Shown piece after piece: positions 8,160-17,913 of a DNA stretch of 64,000 bases. Within the stretch, counting starts at the first letter, position 1. Each line of letters begins with the position of its first letter. Origin of the DNA: Sphingopyxis sp. (GTDB taxonomy: Bacteria > Pseudomonadota > Alphaproteobacteria > Sphingomonadales > Sphingomonadaceae). Made by a program: the position numbers and the translations under genes. The stretch is from contig JAEULK010000024.1 in assembly GCA_016793775.1 (NCBI GenBank), positions 1 through 64,000 of the forward strand. Direction: 5' to 3'. The notes under the pieces were generated by a model that saw only the letters and a list, made by a program, of their open reading frames with translations, ran no database searches and had not been told where the DNA came from.

Positions 8160-10433
8160 TCAGAATTTATAGCGCGCGGTGACGCCGTACATGCGCGGCG
8201 GGGCGTGGAGCAGATAGTCGTAACCAAGGGCATCGCGCAGGTTCAGCCCGTACATGAAATATTTCTTGTTGAAGATGTTGGTCGCCCACAGCCGCACCGA
8301 CAATTGTTCGCCTTCCCAGCCCAGCGTCGCGTCGGCGAGCACATGGCCCGGCGAGTTGAGGAACTGGTTGCCCGCCTCGTTGTTGAAGGGCGAGAAGAAC
8401 TGCTTGCTGGTGTAGACGAGGTTCGGTGAGAAGACGATCTCGCCATTGCCCAGCGGTGCGATCTTCCAGTCCGCGCCGACGTTGATCGTCCATTTCGGCG
8501 CGTTGGGCAGCGTATTGCCGTCGAGGTTGGTGCCGGAAAGCGTGAGTTTGTCATAGGTCGCGTCGAGCCATGTCACCGACAGGTTGGCGGTCAGCGTCGA
8601 TACCGGCCGGACGTTCAGCTCGGCCTCGACCCCCTTGATCGTCGAACCGGGCGCCGAGCGGATGAAGCCCGTCGTGCCGATCACTTCGTTGAGCTGCTGG
8701 TTCTTGTATTTGGTCAGGAACGCCGCGGTGGTGAAGGTCGCCAAGCCGTCGAACAGCCGGGTCTTGGCGCCGATTTCATAGGCATCGACCTGTTCGGGCG
8801 GCACGAAGTCGATCGGGTTGCCGCCATAGAACTGGCTGGCGAACGACCCGGCGCGATAGCCGCGGCTGTAATTGGCATAGAGCATCGCGCCGCTGTCGAA
8901 GGTGTAATCGATGCCGACCTTGCCGGTGACCCGGCTGCTGGTACGGCGCTTCGCCGCCTCGGGGGTGATCACCCCGGCGGGCGAGATGCTGCCATGGGTG
9001 AAGGTGATCGCCGCCGCGTCGGGGTCGGTCGGATCGAAGTCATAGGTGCCGAACGCTGGCGAGGTTGCGGGATCGGCGAAGGCGGTCAGGAAGGAATAGG
9101 CGCCATAGTGCCGGTTGCTGTCCTTGGTGTAGCGGACGCCGACCGTCAGGCCGAAATGCTCGCCGAAATCCTGGTCGATCTGTGCGAAGGCGGCGTAGCT
9201 GTTCCGCTCCTGCCGATAACGCTGATAGAAATAGAGGGTGCTGACCAGGCGATATTTGTCGACATTGTCGATGCTGTCCCAACCGTAATAGACGCCCGCC
9301 TGGACGTTGGTGCTGTCGCCGGCATAGGCGAGCTTCACCTCCTGGTTGAACTGCTTGTACACGTCGCCGTAATTGGTCTGCAGGAAGCCGACCACGGGCG
9401 TGCCCGACCCTTCCTGTGTCAGCGCCTGCTTCGACCAGTCGTAAGCGCTCAGCGTCTGGAGCGAGAGGCTGTCGGTCAGTTCGTAATTGATGTTGAACTG
9501 CACCCCGGCATTCTTGACGTCGTTGAAGCCGAGGTCGGGCTGGTTGGTCTCGAAGAAGCTCAGATTGTCGTTTGAACGGAAATAGGTCGAGGTGCCGGTG
9601 CCGTCGTTGCGGTGGAAGGCGGCCGCCTGCGTCGGCTTGCCCTTGCTGCCTGTAAACTTCAGCATCATGTCGAGCCGCTCGCTGGGCTTGGCGCGGATGA
9701 TCAGGCGGCCGGCGATCGAATCCTTGGAGTTTGCGTCGGGCTGGCCGGGGAAGATATTCTTCACATAGCCGTCGGCCTCGACATAATTGACCGCGGCGCG
9801 GAAGCCGAGCACGTCGTCGATCAGCGTCCCTTCGATCGCGCCCTGGCCGCGCACTTCATTGAAGCGGCCGTAGCCCGCCTCGACGTAACCCCGCGCACCG
9901 GACTCGAGGGTCGGTTTGTTCGAGATGAAGTTGATCGCGCCGCCGGTGGTGTTGCGGCCGTACAGCGTGCCCTGCGGCCCGCGCAGCGCTTCTACGCGCT
10001 CGAGGTCGTAGAGCTGCAGGCCGTGCATCGTGCGCGCGCTGAGATAATTGTCGTCGGTATAGACGCCGACCGGCGACACCTGGTTGGCGCCATATTCGTT
10101 ACCCACGCCGATGCCGCGCATCGTGAAGTTCGGCTGGGCCTCGCCGAAGGCGCTGGTGACCTGGAGCGAGGGGACCGAGCCGCTGAGATCGAAGCTGGAT
10201 GTGATGCCCTGGCGCGTCAGATCCTCGGTGTTCAGCGCCGATACCGCGACGGGCACCTTCATCAGCGATTCCGAACGGCGGTTCGCGGTGACGACGATAT
10301 CGTCGATCCCGGTCGTGCCCTGTTCCTCGGCCGCGGGGGCGGTGTCGCCGCCGCCGTCCTGCGCCATCGCCGGTACCGCGGTCAGCGCGGTCGCGCCGAG
10401 CAGCGCGGCGGAAAAAATCCCAGTCCTTTTCAT
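8160..10433 (-). CDS. TonB-dependent outer-membrane receptor
   Basis: 757 residues. Signal peptide MKRTGIFSAALLG...AMAQ, TonB-box-like DIVVTAN, plug domain (roughly 50-170) with VPVAVSAL and LRGPQGTLYGRNTTGGAINF, then a 22-strand-type barrel ending ARYKF. GGAGGG upstream supports the ATG at 10433; the longer frame upstream has no signal sequence. It would import a large or poorly soluble substrate using TonB energy. Its place between the P450 gene and the dehydrogenases suggests it brings in the substrate they degrade. Confidence 0.9.
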   Translation of the reverse strand: MKRTGIFSAALLGATALTAVPAMAQDGGGDTAPAAEEQGTTGIDDIVVTANRRSESLMKVPVAVSALNTEDLTRQGITSSFDLSGSVPSLQVTSAFGEAQPNFTMRGIGVGNEYGANQVSPVGVYTDDNYLSARTMHGLQLYDLERVEALRGPQGTLYGRNTTGGAINFISNKPTLESGARGYVEAGYGRFNEVRGQGAIEGTLIDDVLGFRAAVNYVEADGYVKNIFPGQPDANSKDSIAGRLIIRAKPSERLDMMLKFTGSKGKPTQAAAFHRNDGTGTSTYFRSNDNLSFFETNQPDLGFNDVKNAGVQFNINYELTDSLSLQTLSAYDWSKQALTQEGSGTPVVGFLQTNYGDVYKQFNQEVKLAYAGDSTNVQAGVYYGWDSIDNVDKYRLVSTLYFYQRYRQERNSYAAFAQIDQDFGEHFGLTVGVRYTKDSNRHYGAYSFLTAFADPATSPAFGTYDFDPTDPDAAAITFTHGSISPAGVITPEAAKRRTSSRVTGKVGIDYTFDSGAMLYANYSRGYRAGSFASQFYGGNPIDFVPPEQVDAYEIGAKTRLFDGLATFTTAAFLTKYKNQQLNEVIGTTGFIRSAPGSTIKGVEAELNVRPVSTLTANLSVTWLDATYDKLTLSGTNLDGNTLPNAPKWTINVGADWKIAPLGNGEIVFSPNLVYTSKQFFSPFNNEAGNQFLNSPGHVLADATLGWEGEQLSVRLWATNIFNKKYFMYGLNLRDALGYDYLLHAPPRMYGVTARYKF

Positions 10434-10585
10434 GAAACCCTCCATCCCATATTGTGCCGCGCGGCTTCGTGGCCGCGGGCTTTGTTGCACTGTGTCACAC
10501 CCCCGCCATGCCGATGTCCAATCGGGACTGAGTGCCCATCCATCGGAAAAAGGCATGGACGCCTTTCGGTATCGCCTGCCTTCCT

Positions 10586-10615
10586 AGTCACGATCGCGGC
10601 GTCGATATCGTGACT
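10586..10615. other. inverted repeat between P450 and receptor genes
   Basis: Nine-base arms AGTCACGAT and ATCGTGACT are separated by 12 nt. It lies 16 nt past the P450 stop and about 150 nt upstream of the receptor ATG. It could be a terminator stem (no T-run follows on the minus strand) or an operator for the receptor gene. The sequence alone does not decide. Confidence 0.4.
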
Positions 10616-10630
10616 GATTTCCGTCATTCC

Positions 10631-11878
10631 TCAGCAGCGGTAGCGGATCGGCAGCCGTTTCAGCCCCGACACGAAATTCGCCTTCACCCACGCCGGGTCG
10701 CCGTCGAGCGCGATATCGTCGATGCGCGCCAGCAATTCGGTAAACAGGATGCGGATTTCCAGCTTGGCGAGGAACTGGCCGAGGCAGACGTGCGGGCCGT
10801 AGCCGAAGGCGAGCTGGCGGTTGGGCTTGCGGTCGATGCGGAAATCCATCGGATCGTCGAACGCCGCCGCGTCGCGGTTCGCCGAGGGGTAGCACATCAT
10901 CAGGCTGTCGCCCGCCTTCACCGCCTGGCCGCCGACGTCGCAATCCGCGACGGCGGTGCGAAAAAAATGCTTCACCGGGGTCGTCCAGCGGATGAATTCG
11001 TCGACCGCCTGCGGCATCAGATCGGGGTTCGCACGCAGCTTTTCCATCTCGCCGGGGTTGCGGATCAGCGCCAGCAGCCCGCCCGAAATCGCCGAACTCG
11101 TCGTGTCGTGCCCCGCGGCGGCGATGATCAGGAAATAGGCGTTGCGCTCGGCCTCGCCGATCGGCGCCCCGTCGATCGTCGCGGTCGACAGCAGGGTCGC
11201 GACATCGTCCTGCGGGTTGGTCAGCCGGTCCGCCACGACGCCGCCGAAATATTGGTTGAAGGCGCCAAACGCCTCCAGCATCGACGCCATGCCCTCGCCG
11301 CCGCCGCTGTCGGCATCGCTGCCGCCGAACAGTTTTTGCGACAGCTCGAGCATCAGCGGCTCGTCCTCGCGCGGGACGCCGAGCACGATCATGATCGTGC
11401 GCAGCGGATACCAGGCGGCGATCTCCTTCGCGAAGTCGCACGCGCCGCCCTTGGCGACCATGCGATCGACCGTCTCGCGCGCCAGTTCGCCGATCTTGTC
11501 CTCGAGCGCGCGCACGCTCTTGGCGCCGAACCAGTCGGCGGTCAGCGCGCGATAGGCCTTGTGGTCGGGGTTATCCATCGCGACCAGGTTGCGCGCGAAA
11601 TTGCTGCCGCCGGTCTGCTCCTCCAGCATCTTCTGGTCGGCGATGGTGACGAGGAACTGGCGTGGTTCGTTGAGGAAATTCTTCGCATCCAGCTCGACGC
11701 GCATGATGTCGGCATGCCGCGTCACCGCCCAGAAGGGATGATATTGCGACGCCGCGCACCAATGCACCGGGTCGCTCGCGCGCAGCTCGGCGAAGATACG
11801 GTGATACAGATCCTCGTCCGCGTAAGTGGCGGGGTCGGTGATGATCTCGTCGATATTGTCCGCGAGCTTATGCGCCAC
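10631..11878 (-). CDS. cytochrome P450 (bacterial class I type)
   Basis: 415 residues from a GTG at 11878, chosen because AGGAG lies 7 nt upstream and the next gene is divergent; the longer frame to 11983 has no family similarity. I-helix motif AGHDTTSSA, heme loop FGYGPHVCLGQ with the ligand at about Cys365, and a plausible ExxR in DEFIRW. No membrane anchor, so it is soluble and would need separate ferredoxin and ferredoxin reductase, neither of which is in the window. It probably hydroxylates a terpenoid- or steroid-like substrate; that is inferred from family and context. Confidence 0.88.
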   Translation of the reverse strand: MAHKLADNIDEIITDPATYADEDLYHRIFAELRASDPVHWCAASQYHPFWAVTRHADIMRVELDAKNFLNEPRQFLVTIADQKMLEEQTGGSNFARNLVAMDNPDHKAYRALTADWFGAKSVRALEDKIGELARETVDRMVAKGGACDFAKEIAAWYPLRTIMIVLGVPREDEPLMLELSQKLFGGSDADSGGGEGMASMLEAFGAFNQYFGGVVADRLTNPQDDVATLLSTATIDGAPIGEAERNAYFLIIAAAGHDTTSSAISGGLLALIRNPGEMEKLRANPDLMPQAVDEFIRWTTPVKHFFRTAVADCDVGGQAVKAGDSLMMCYPSANRDAAAFDDPMDFRIDRKPNRQLAFGYGPHVCLGQFLAKLEIRILFTELLARIDDIALDGDPAWVKANFVSGLKRLPIRYRC

Positions 11879-11938
11879 GTCGGTTCTCCTCTCGCGGCCT
11901 TGGTAGGGAGGCGAGGCGGGGCGCGTCCAATCGGCAAT

Positions 11939-11960
11939 CGCGGTGAATCGATAGACCGCG
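11939..11960. promoter_or_regulatory. palindromic operator candidate between P450 and lysR
   Basis: CGCGGT and ACCGCG are separated by 10 nt (GAATCGATAG) in the 138-nt divergent region. The symmetry and spacing suit a LysR-type binding site controlling both directions. A possible -10 (TATGCT) for lysR lies at about 11973. Confidence 0.4.
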
Positions 11961-12016
11961 CCGATCCATCTGCTATGCTCCACGGTACTTGCCGATAGAG
12001 CGACGGGTCAGAGGAT

Positions 12017-13018
12017 ATGCACCATCTCGATCTCAAGCTGCTGCGCAGCTTCGCCGCGGTCGCCCGCGAAAGCTCGGTCACCCGGGCCGCCGAACGGCTG
12101 CACCTGACCCAGCCGACGGTATCGGGGCAGATCAAGGAGCTCGAGCAGATATTGGGCTTCCTGCTCTTTCACCGCACCTCGCGCAGCGTCACGCTGACCG
12201 AACAGGGCGCGCGGCTGCTGCCCAAGGTCGAGGCGTTGCTCGACGGCGCCGACGAGGTGCGCCGCGAGGCCGAGGAAATGCAGCATGCGACGGTGACCCA
12301 GTTCCGCCTCGGCGCCGCGATGTACACGATGGATTTTTCGGACCGCATCGACCTGCTCGACGCCTTTGCCGCGGCGCGGCCCGAGATTCGCCACACGATC
12401 GACAACCGGTTGCAGTCCGACCAGATCCGCGACCTGCTCACCGACCGGCTCGACGCCGCGCTGCTGCTCGGCATCGCCGCCGATGTGCCGCCGGGCGAGT
12501 TCACCCGCGACGCGCCGACGGGGCATATCGTCAACGAGGTGCAATATCCCGACGTCCTCGAACGGGTGCTGCTGTGCCGCCGCAAGATCGGGCTGCTGGT
12601 GCCCGAGGAAAGCGATCTCGCGGGGTTCGACATCATCCCCGGCGACGCGCTCGCGGGCCGACGCATCGCGATGCTCAGCGGCGAGCATGGCGACGCCTTC
12701 ATCAACCCGATGGTCAGCTTCATGCTCGCGCATGGCGCCATCCCGCTCGCCCCGTCGGAGGGCAATGCGCTGGCGATCGAACGCTATGCGCTGCGCAGCG
12801 GCAATTGCTGCATCGGCATCGGCTGGTTCCCCAGCCCGGCGGGGCTGGTGCTGCGGCCGGTCGAGGGCATGCATTTCTTCATGGATTTCTCGGTCGTGCT
12901 CGGCACCGCGCCGAACAAGGCGGCACGGCGCTTCTTCGAGTTCGCCGAACGCTGGCAGGCCGAACGCGAGGCCGCAGGCGAAAGCGTCGAGCGCCTGCCG
13001 ATCGCCTCCTTCGGCTAG
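12017..13018 (+). CDS. LysR-family transcriptional regulator
   Basis: 333 residues. The N-terminal winged HTH (about 5-62) reads LKLLRSFAAVARESSVTRAAERLHLTQPTVSGQIK, and the effector domain follows from about 90. It is divergent from the P450 gene with a symmetrical site between them, the usual arrangement for LysR control of a neighbouring catabolic gene. The inducer is unknown; the helix-turn-helix is complete and there is no truncation. Confidence 0.88.
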   Translation: MHHLDLKLLRSFAAVARESSVTRAAERLHLTQPTVSGQIKELEQILGFLLFHRTSRSVTLTEQGARLLPKVEALLDGADEVRREAEEMQHATVTQFRLGAAMYTMDFSDRIDLLDAFAAARPEIRHTIDNRLQSDQIRDLLTDRLDAALLLGIAADVPPGEFTRDAPTGHIVNEVQYPDVLERVLLCRRKIGLLVPEESDLAGFDIIPGDALAGRRIAMLSGEHGDAFINPMVSFMLAHGAIPLAPSEGNALAIERYALRSGNCCIGIGWFPSPAGLVLRPVEGMHFFMDFSVVLGTAPNKAARRFFEFAERWQAEREAAGESVERLPIASFG

Positions 13019-13070
13019 GGATTGGCGTGCGAAGGCATGCCGTCGGGTGTCGGGCGGTTGCGGGCATTCT

Positions 13071-13216
13071 GATCCTCCCCACGCGCAGCGATGGGGAGGT
13101 GGCAGCCCGCAGGGCTGACGGAGGGGTTGACGCCCTCGGACGTCAGCGCATGGCCAGACCCCTCGACCACCGCTTTGCGGCGGTCCCCCTCCCCATGGCT
13201 ACGCCAAGGGGAGGAT
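13071..13216. repeat. paired palindromic intergenic repeat (GGGGAGG family)
   Basis: Both ends carry GATCCTCCCC in opposite orientation, and the inner part holds GGAGGGGT / ACCCCTC and other dyads. The same kind of paired element recurs at 23654-23844 and 39384-39516. It fills the gap between two convergent genes and may serve as a bidirectional terminator-like structure. Confidence 0.65.
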
Positions 13217-13262
13217 CTCTAGGTCCTCTCCCCACCCACAAAGCCGCCGTCGTGACTGTCCC

Positions 13263-13640
13263 TTAGCCGCCCAGATCGAACACCGCGTTGACATGCGCGC
13301 TGTCGCTATATTCGCGCACCGCGCGGATCGCCTCGCCCGCGAAATGGAACAGGAAGATGTAACGATTGTCATAGATGCGGCCGTTGGTCAGCCGCGCCGC
13401 CGAGGTCGCCTCGATCATCACGCTGTCGTCCTGCGCCAGGATCAGCCCGGGGGTGATCGCTATCCCGTCCTCGGTCCGCCCGTGCAGGTCGGCGAGCAAG
13501 GCGGCAAATTCGGCGACCGCCAGGTCGAGCCCGCCGTTCCACCACCAACGCGCGTCGGGGGTGAAGGGGGCGAGCGGCACCACGCCGGTGCCGATGGCGG
13601 CCAATATGTCCAGCGCGCGCTGCGTCCGGCCGTCGCTCAT
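13263..13640 (-). CDS. NTF2-fold SnoaL-like protein
   Basis: 125 residues from the ATG at 13640, supported by GAGAAGAGG just upstream; the longer frame to 13868 overlaps the opposite gene. The features DARWWWNGGLD, ITPGLILAQDDSVMIEATS and YDNRYIFLFHFAGEAIRAVREY are typical of ketosteroid-isomerase-like NTF2 proteins. It would bind or isomerise a hydrophobic pathway intermediate. A monocistronic gene divergent from the kinase-aldehyde dehydrogenase operon. Confidence 0.7.
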   Translation of the reverse strand: MSDGRTQRALDILAAIGTGVVPLAPFTPDARWWWNGGLDLAVAEFAALLADLHGRTEDGIAITPGLILAQDDSVMIEATSAARLTNGRIYDNRYIFLFHFAGEAIRAVREYSDSAHVNAVFDLGG

Positions 13641-13821
13641 GATCCTCTTCTCCCGCTGTTTTGGCCGTCTTCGGACGCGCGGCGCGCCGACACCAATTGT
13701 TTCGTGACCGTCATCCATCGGCGCCGCCAATAGGTCGGTCGCAAAGGCCGATTGGACTTTGCCGCACCCGCTTCGCATCCTGGCGGCGAGACCTGAAGAA
13801 ACAGGCCGTTGGAGAGATTTG

Positions 13822-14916
13822 GTGACCATCGCCCTTGCGCCCGCCGAACTGGTCGCGCCCCACGCCATTCCCCGCCCCGAACAGGTCGATGCCGCCTGGA
13901 TCGAGGGCTTGCTCGCCGCGGCGGGCTATCGCGTCGCCGTCGCGTCGCTCGATGTGGCGCGCATCGGCACCGGCCAGCTCGGCGACACCGCGCGCTTTCG
14001 CCTGAGCTATGCCCCCGGCAGCGACCCCGCGCCGGCGACGCTGATCGGCAAATTCTCCTCGACCGACCCGACCAGCCGCGAGGTCGCGGCCGCTTGGTCG
14101 CTCTATACGCGCGAGGTGCGTTTCTATCACGAGCTCGCCGCCGACGCGCGGATCGCGGTGCCCGCCTGTTACGGCGCGCAGATGGACGCCGACGGCGGCT
14201 TCGCGCTGCTGCTCGAGGACCTCGCCCCCGCCGCCCCCGGCGACCAGTTCAAGGGCCTGTCGGACCGCAACGCGATGCGTGCGGCGCGCGAAGCGGCGCG
14301 GCTGCACGCGGCCTATTGGGAGCGCGGCGAGGATGACGATTTCGCCTGGCTCGCCACCGCGGCGCAGGGCCAGCCCTTTTACACCGCTGATGTCTTCCGC
14401 GGCGCCTGGCCGGGGTTTCGCGGCCGCTATGACGCGATGCTCAGCGACGACCAGCGCCGCGTCTGCGATGCGCTGGCCGAGGGGTATGACGTCTACGACC
14501 GCCCGCGACCGCGGCCGCGCTGCATCACCCACAATGATTATCGCCCCGACAATATGCTGTTCGACGACGACCGGCTCGTCGTCGTCGATTGGCAATCGGT
14601 CGCGCTCGGCTGCGGCGCGGTCGATATCGCCTATCTGATCGGCGGCGGCTATGCGCCCGACGCGCGGCGCGCGGTCGAAGCGCAATTGATGACCGCGTAT
14701 CTGGGCGAGCTGCAAGCGCAGGGCGTCGCGGACTATTCGGCAGAGGAATTTGCCGCCGATTACCGCCATTTCACCTTCGCCGGCATCAATGTCGCGGTCG
14801 GCGCCGCGATGCTCGTCCAGCGGACGGAGCGTGGCGACCAGATGTTCCTCACCATGCTCGACCGTCATGTCAGCCATGTGCTCGACCATGACGCCCTCTC
14901 TTTGCTGCGGGAGTAG
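13822..14916 (+). CDS. APH/EcKinase-fold phosphotransferase
   Basis: 364 residues from a GTG at 13822 with GGAGAG at 13811-13816. Kinase motifs: THNDYRPDNMLF (catalytic loop), VVDWQS (metal Asp). It differs clearly from the kinase at 2015, being closer to the ecdysteroid-kinase-like branch that phosphorylates hydroxyl groups on sterol-like or other small molecules. First gene of a five-gene plus-strand run with ALDH, two SDRs and an MDR reductase. Confidence 0.78.
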   Translation: MTIALAPAELVAPHAIPRPEQVDAAWIEGLLAAAGYRVAVASLDVARIGTGQLGDTARFRLSYAPGSDPAPATLIGKFSSTDPTSREVAAAWSLYTREVRFYHELAADARIAVPACYGAQMDADGGFALLLEDLAPAAPGDQFKGLSDRNAMRAAREAARLHAAYWERGEDDDFAWLATAAQGQPFYTADVFRGAWPGFRGRYDAMLSDDQRRVCDALAEGYDVYDRPRPRPRCITHNDYRPDNMLFDDDRLVVVDWQSVALGCGAVDIAYLIGGGYAPDARRAVEAQLMTAYLGELQAQGVADYSAEEFAADYRHFTFAGINVAVGAAMLVQRTERGDQMFLTMLDRHVSHVLDHDALSLLRE

Positions 14917-14921
14917 TCACC

Positions 14922-16334
14922 ATGATCAACAGCGTCTTCACCATGACCATCGACGGCCGGCCCGAAAATTCGCCCGACCGGATCGACGTCGTCAACCCCG
15001 CCACCGAGGCGGTGGTCGCGACGATCCCCGACTGCTCGCGGGCGCAGCTCGACCAGGCGGTGGCGGCGGCGCGCGCGGCTTGGCCCGGCTGGCGCGCGAC
15101 ACCCTATGCCGATCGGCAGGCGGCGCTGCGGTCGATCGGCGCGGTCGTCGCCGAGCATGCCGAGGAGCTGAAACAGTTGCTCACCGCCGAACAGGGCAAG
15201 CCGCATGCGGCGGCGCTCGGCGAGATTCAGGCGGCCGCCTGGTGGATCGGCGTCGTTGCCGAGCAGGAACTGCCCGAGGCGGTGAACATCGACATGCCCG
15301 GCCTGCGCAGCGTGACGAAGCATGTCCCGCTGGGCGTCGTCGGCGCGATCGTCCCCTGGAATTTCCCCGTACTGCTCGCGATCTGGAAGATCGGCCCGGC
15401 GCTGCTCGCGGGCAATACGATGGTGCTGAAACCCTCGCCCTTCACGCCGCTCGCGACGCTGCGCCTCGGCGAATTGCTGCAAGCCGTTCTGCCGCCCGGC
15501 GTGCTCAACATCGTATCGGGCGGCGATGCGCTCGGGCCGATGATGTCCGAACATGCGGATATCGACAAGATCAGCTTCACCGGATCGACCGCGACGGGGC
15601 GCCGGGTGATGGCGAGCGCGGCAGCGAATTTGAAACGACTGACGCTCGAACTGGGCGGCAACGATGCCGCGATCGTCCTGCCCGACGCCAAGGTCGCCGA
15701 CGTCGCCGAACCCTTGTTCTGGGCGGCCTTCACCAACAGCGGCCAGGTCTGCGTCGCGGCGAAGCGGATGTTCGTCCACGATAGCATCTATGACGAACTG
15801 GCGGCGGCGCTGGTCGATATCGCGGGCCGCGTCCGCATCGGCGACGGCAGCGATCCCGACAATGCGCTCGGCCCGGTGCAGAACCGCGCGCAATATGAGC
15901 GGGTGAAGGCGATGATCGCCGACAGCAAGGCGGCGGGACACAATTTCCTGACCGGCGGCGAGCCCGGCGACGGCCCCGGCTTTTTCGTGCCCGTCACCTT
16001 GGTCGACAACCCGCCCGACGACGCGCGCGTGGTGGCCGAGGAGGCGTTCGGGCCGGTGCTGCCCTTGCTGCGCTACAGCGACGTGGACGATGCCATCGCC
16101 CGCGCCAATGCTTCCGAATATGGGCTCGGCGGATCGGTCTGGTCGGCGGACCCCGCCGCCGCCGCCGATGTCGCGGCGCGGATGGAAACCGGGACGGTGT
16201 GGATCAATTCGGCGCAGGGACTGACGCCTTTCGCCGCCTTTGCCGGGCACAAGCAGTCGGGGATCGGTGCCGAAAACGGCCTCGACGGGCTGCTCGAATT
16301 CACCGTGCCGCAGACGATCCACCACCCGGCATGA
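14922..16334 (+). CDS. NAD(P)-dependent aldehyde dehydrogenase
   Basis: 470 residues. The catalytic Glu is at about 243 (LELGGNDA) and the nucleophilic Cys at about 277 (NSGQVCVAAKR); VPWNFPV and FTGSTATG are the usual cofactor-binding segments. Oxidises an aldehyde to a carboxylate, presumably the product of one of the neighbouring alcohol dehydrogenases. It starts 5 nt after the kinase and overlaps the next SDR gene by 4 nt. Confidence 0.9.
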   Translation: MINSVFTMTIDGRPENSPDRIDVVNPATEAVVATIPDCSRAQLDQAVAAARAAWPGWRATPYADRQAALRSIGAVVAEHAEELKQLLTAEQGKPHAAALGEIQAAAWWIGVVAEQELPEAVNIDMPGLRSVTKHVPLGVVGAIVPWNFPVLLAIWKIGPALLAGNTMVLKPSPFTPLATLRLGELLQAVLPPGVLNIVSGGDALGPMMSEHADIDKISFTGSTATGRRVMASAAANLKRLTLELGGNDAAIVLPDAKVADVAEPLFWAAFTNSGQVCVAAKRMFVHDSIYDELAAALVDIAGRVRIGDGSDPDNALGPVQNRAQYERVKAMIADSKAAGHNFLTGGEPGDGPGFFVPVTLVDNPPDDARVVAEEAFGPVLPLLRYSDVDDAIARANASEYGLGGSVWSADPAAAADVAARMETGTVWINSAQGLTPFAAFAGHKQSGIGAENGLDGLLEFTVPQTIHHPA

Positions 16335-17098
16335 GCGGCGCCACACCCCTGCTGGACGGCAAGGTCGTGATCGTCACCGGCGCCGGATCGGGTATCGGCC
16401 GCGCCGCCGCGCGCGTCTTCGCCGCGGACGGTGCGCAGGTCGCGCTGTTCGATCGCGACGCCGACGGCAATGAAGCGACGCGCGACCTGATCGGCGACAG
16501 CGCCCGGACATGGACCTGCGACGTTTCCGAAGAAGCCTCGGTCGCCGCCGCCGTTGCCGGCGTGGTCGATGCCTTCGGCCGGCTCGACGGCGCGTTCAAC
16601 AATGCCGGGATCGAGATGGCGAACAAGCTGGTGACCGATCTCGACGCCGCCGACTGGGCGCGCATGATGGGCATCAACCTGACCGGCGTCTTCCTGTGCA
16701 TGAAATATCAGACGCAGGCGATGCAGGGGGCGGGCGGGGCGATCGTCAACAATTCGTCGGGCGACGGCATCATCGGCGCGCCCTATGCCAGCGACTATGT
16801 CGCGGCGAAACATGGCGTCATCGGCCTGACCCGCGCCGCCGCGTGCGAGGCGCGCTACACCGGGGTGCGCGTCAATGCCGTGCTGCCGGGGCTGATCCTG
16901 ACCCCGATGGTCGAGGAACGGTTGTTCGGCAACCCGGCGTTCGAGGCGCAGGTCGCGCCGATGGTCGAACGCCATTCGATCGGGCGTTTCGGCCAGCCCG
17001 AAGAGGTCGGGCAGGCGGCCTGCTGGCTGCTCAGCGACCGCGCCTCCTTTGTCAACGGCGCGCTCTTGACCGTCGATGGCGGATATACCGCGCGATGA
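16331..17098 (+). CDS. SDR-family oxidoreductase
   Basis: 255 residues. TGAGSGIG, FNNAGIEM, NNSSGDG and YVAAKHG give the full classical SDR active site, and the protein ends DGGYTAR. ATG overlaps the aldehyde dehydrogenase stop, and its stop overlaps the next SDR gene. Two adjacent SDRs with different active-site loops suggest two successive hydroxyl oxidations or opposite stereospecificities. Confidence 0.85.
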   Translation: MSGATPLLDGKVVIVTGAGSGIGRAAARVFAADGAQVALFDRDADGNEATRDLIGDSARTWTCDVSEEASVAAAVAGVVDAFGRLDGAFNNAGIEMANKLVTDLDAADWARMMGINLTGVFLCMKYQTQAMQGAGGAIVNNSSGDGIIGAPYASDYVAAKHGVIGLTRAAACEARYTGVRVNAVLPGLILTPMVEERLFGNPAFEAQVAPMVERHSIGRFGQPEEVGQAACWLLSDRASFVNGALLTVDGGYTAR

Positions 17099-17913
17099 GC
17101 GGGCGTTTCGACGGCAAGGTCGCGATCGTCACCGGCGGCGCGTCGGGGATCGGCGAGGCGACGGTGCGGCGCTTCCATGCCGAGGGCGCAACGGTGGTGG
17201 TCGCCGACATCCGGCCCGACGCGATCGACGCGCTCGCGGCGGATTTGAACGGCGACCGCATCATCGGCCACCGCATCGACATGATCGACACCGCCGCGAT
17301 AGAGGCGATGATCGCCGCGGTGACGGGGCGTTGCGGCCGCCTCGACATATTGGTCAACAATGCCGGCATCGGGTCGTTCGGCGCCGTGACCGACATCGAC
17401 CTTGCGCATTGGCGCGAAGTCATGGCGGTCGATGTCGAGGCGGTGATGTGGGCGAGCCGCACCGCGATGCCGCATCTGGAAGCGACCGGCGGCACCATCG
17501 TCAACGTCGCCTCGATCGCCGGGATCGGCGGCGACTATGGTTTTGCCGCCTATAATGCGGCCAAGGCGGCGGTCATCAACCTGACCCGCGCGATGGCGCT
17601 CGACCATGCCCCGCGCGTCCGCGTCAATGTCGTCAGCCCCGGACTGACGCGCACCCCGCTCGCGACGGGCCTGACCGATAATCCCGCGATCATGGCGGCC
17701 TGGACCGACGGCCTGCCGCTCGGCCGCCCCGCCGAGCCTGCCGAGGTTGCCGCCGCGATCGCCTTCCTCGCCTCGGACGATGCGAGCTATATCAACGGCC
17801 ATAATCTGGTCGTCGATGGCGGCGGCATCGCGCACACCGGCATGCCCAATTTCACGCGCATCCTCGACGGGGCGAGCCATCTCGACGGCGCCGAAAGCCT
17901 GGTGAAACGATGA
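17095..17913 (+). CDS. SDR-family oxidoreductase
   Basis: 272 residues. TGGASGIG, NNAGIGSFG, VASIAGIGG, YNAAK. The C-terminus runs about 25 residues beyond the normal DGG end (GIAHTGMPNFTRI...), a small family-specific extension of unknown role. ATG and stop overlap both neighbours by 4 nt. Confidence 0.85.
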   Translation: MSGRFDGKVAIVTGGASGIGEATVRRFHAEGATVVVADIRPDAIDALAADLNGDRIIGHRIDMIDTAAIEAMIAAVTGRCGRLDILVNNAGIGSFGAVTDIDLAHWREVMAVDVEAVMWASRTAMPHLEATGGTIVNVASIAGIGGDYGFAAYNAAKAAVINLTRAMALDHAPRVRVNVVSPGLTRTPLATGLTDNPAIMAAWTDGLPLGRPAEPAEVAAAIAFLASDDASYINGHNLVVDGGGIAHTGMPNFTRILDGASHLDGAESLVKR

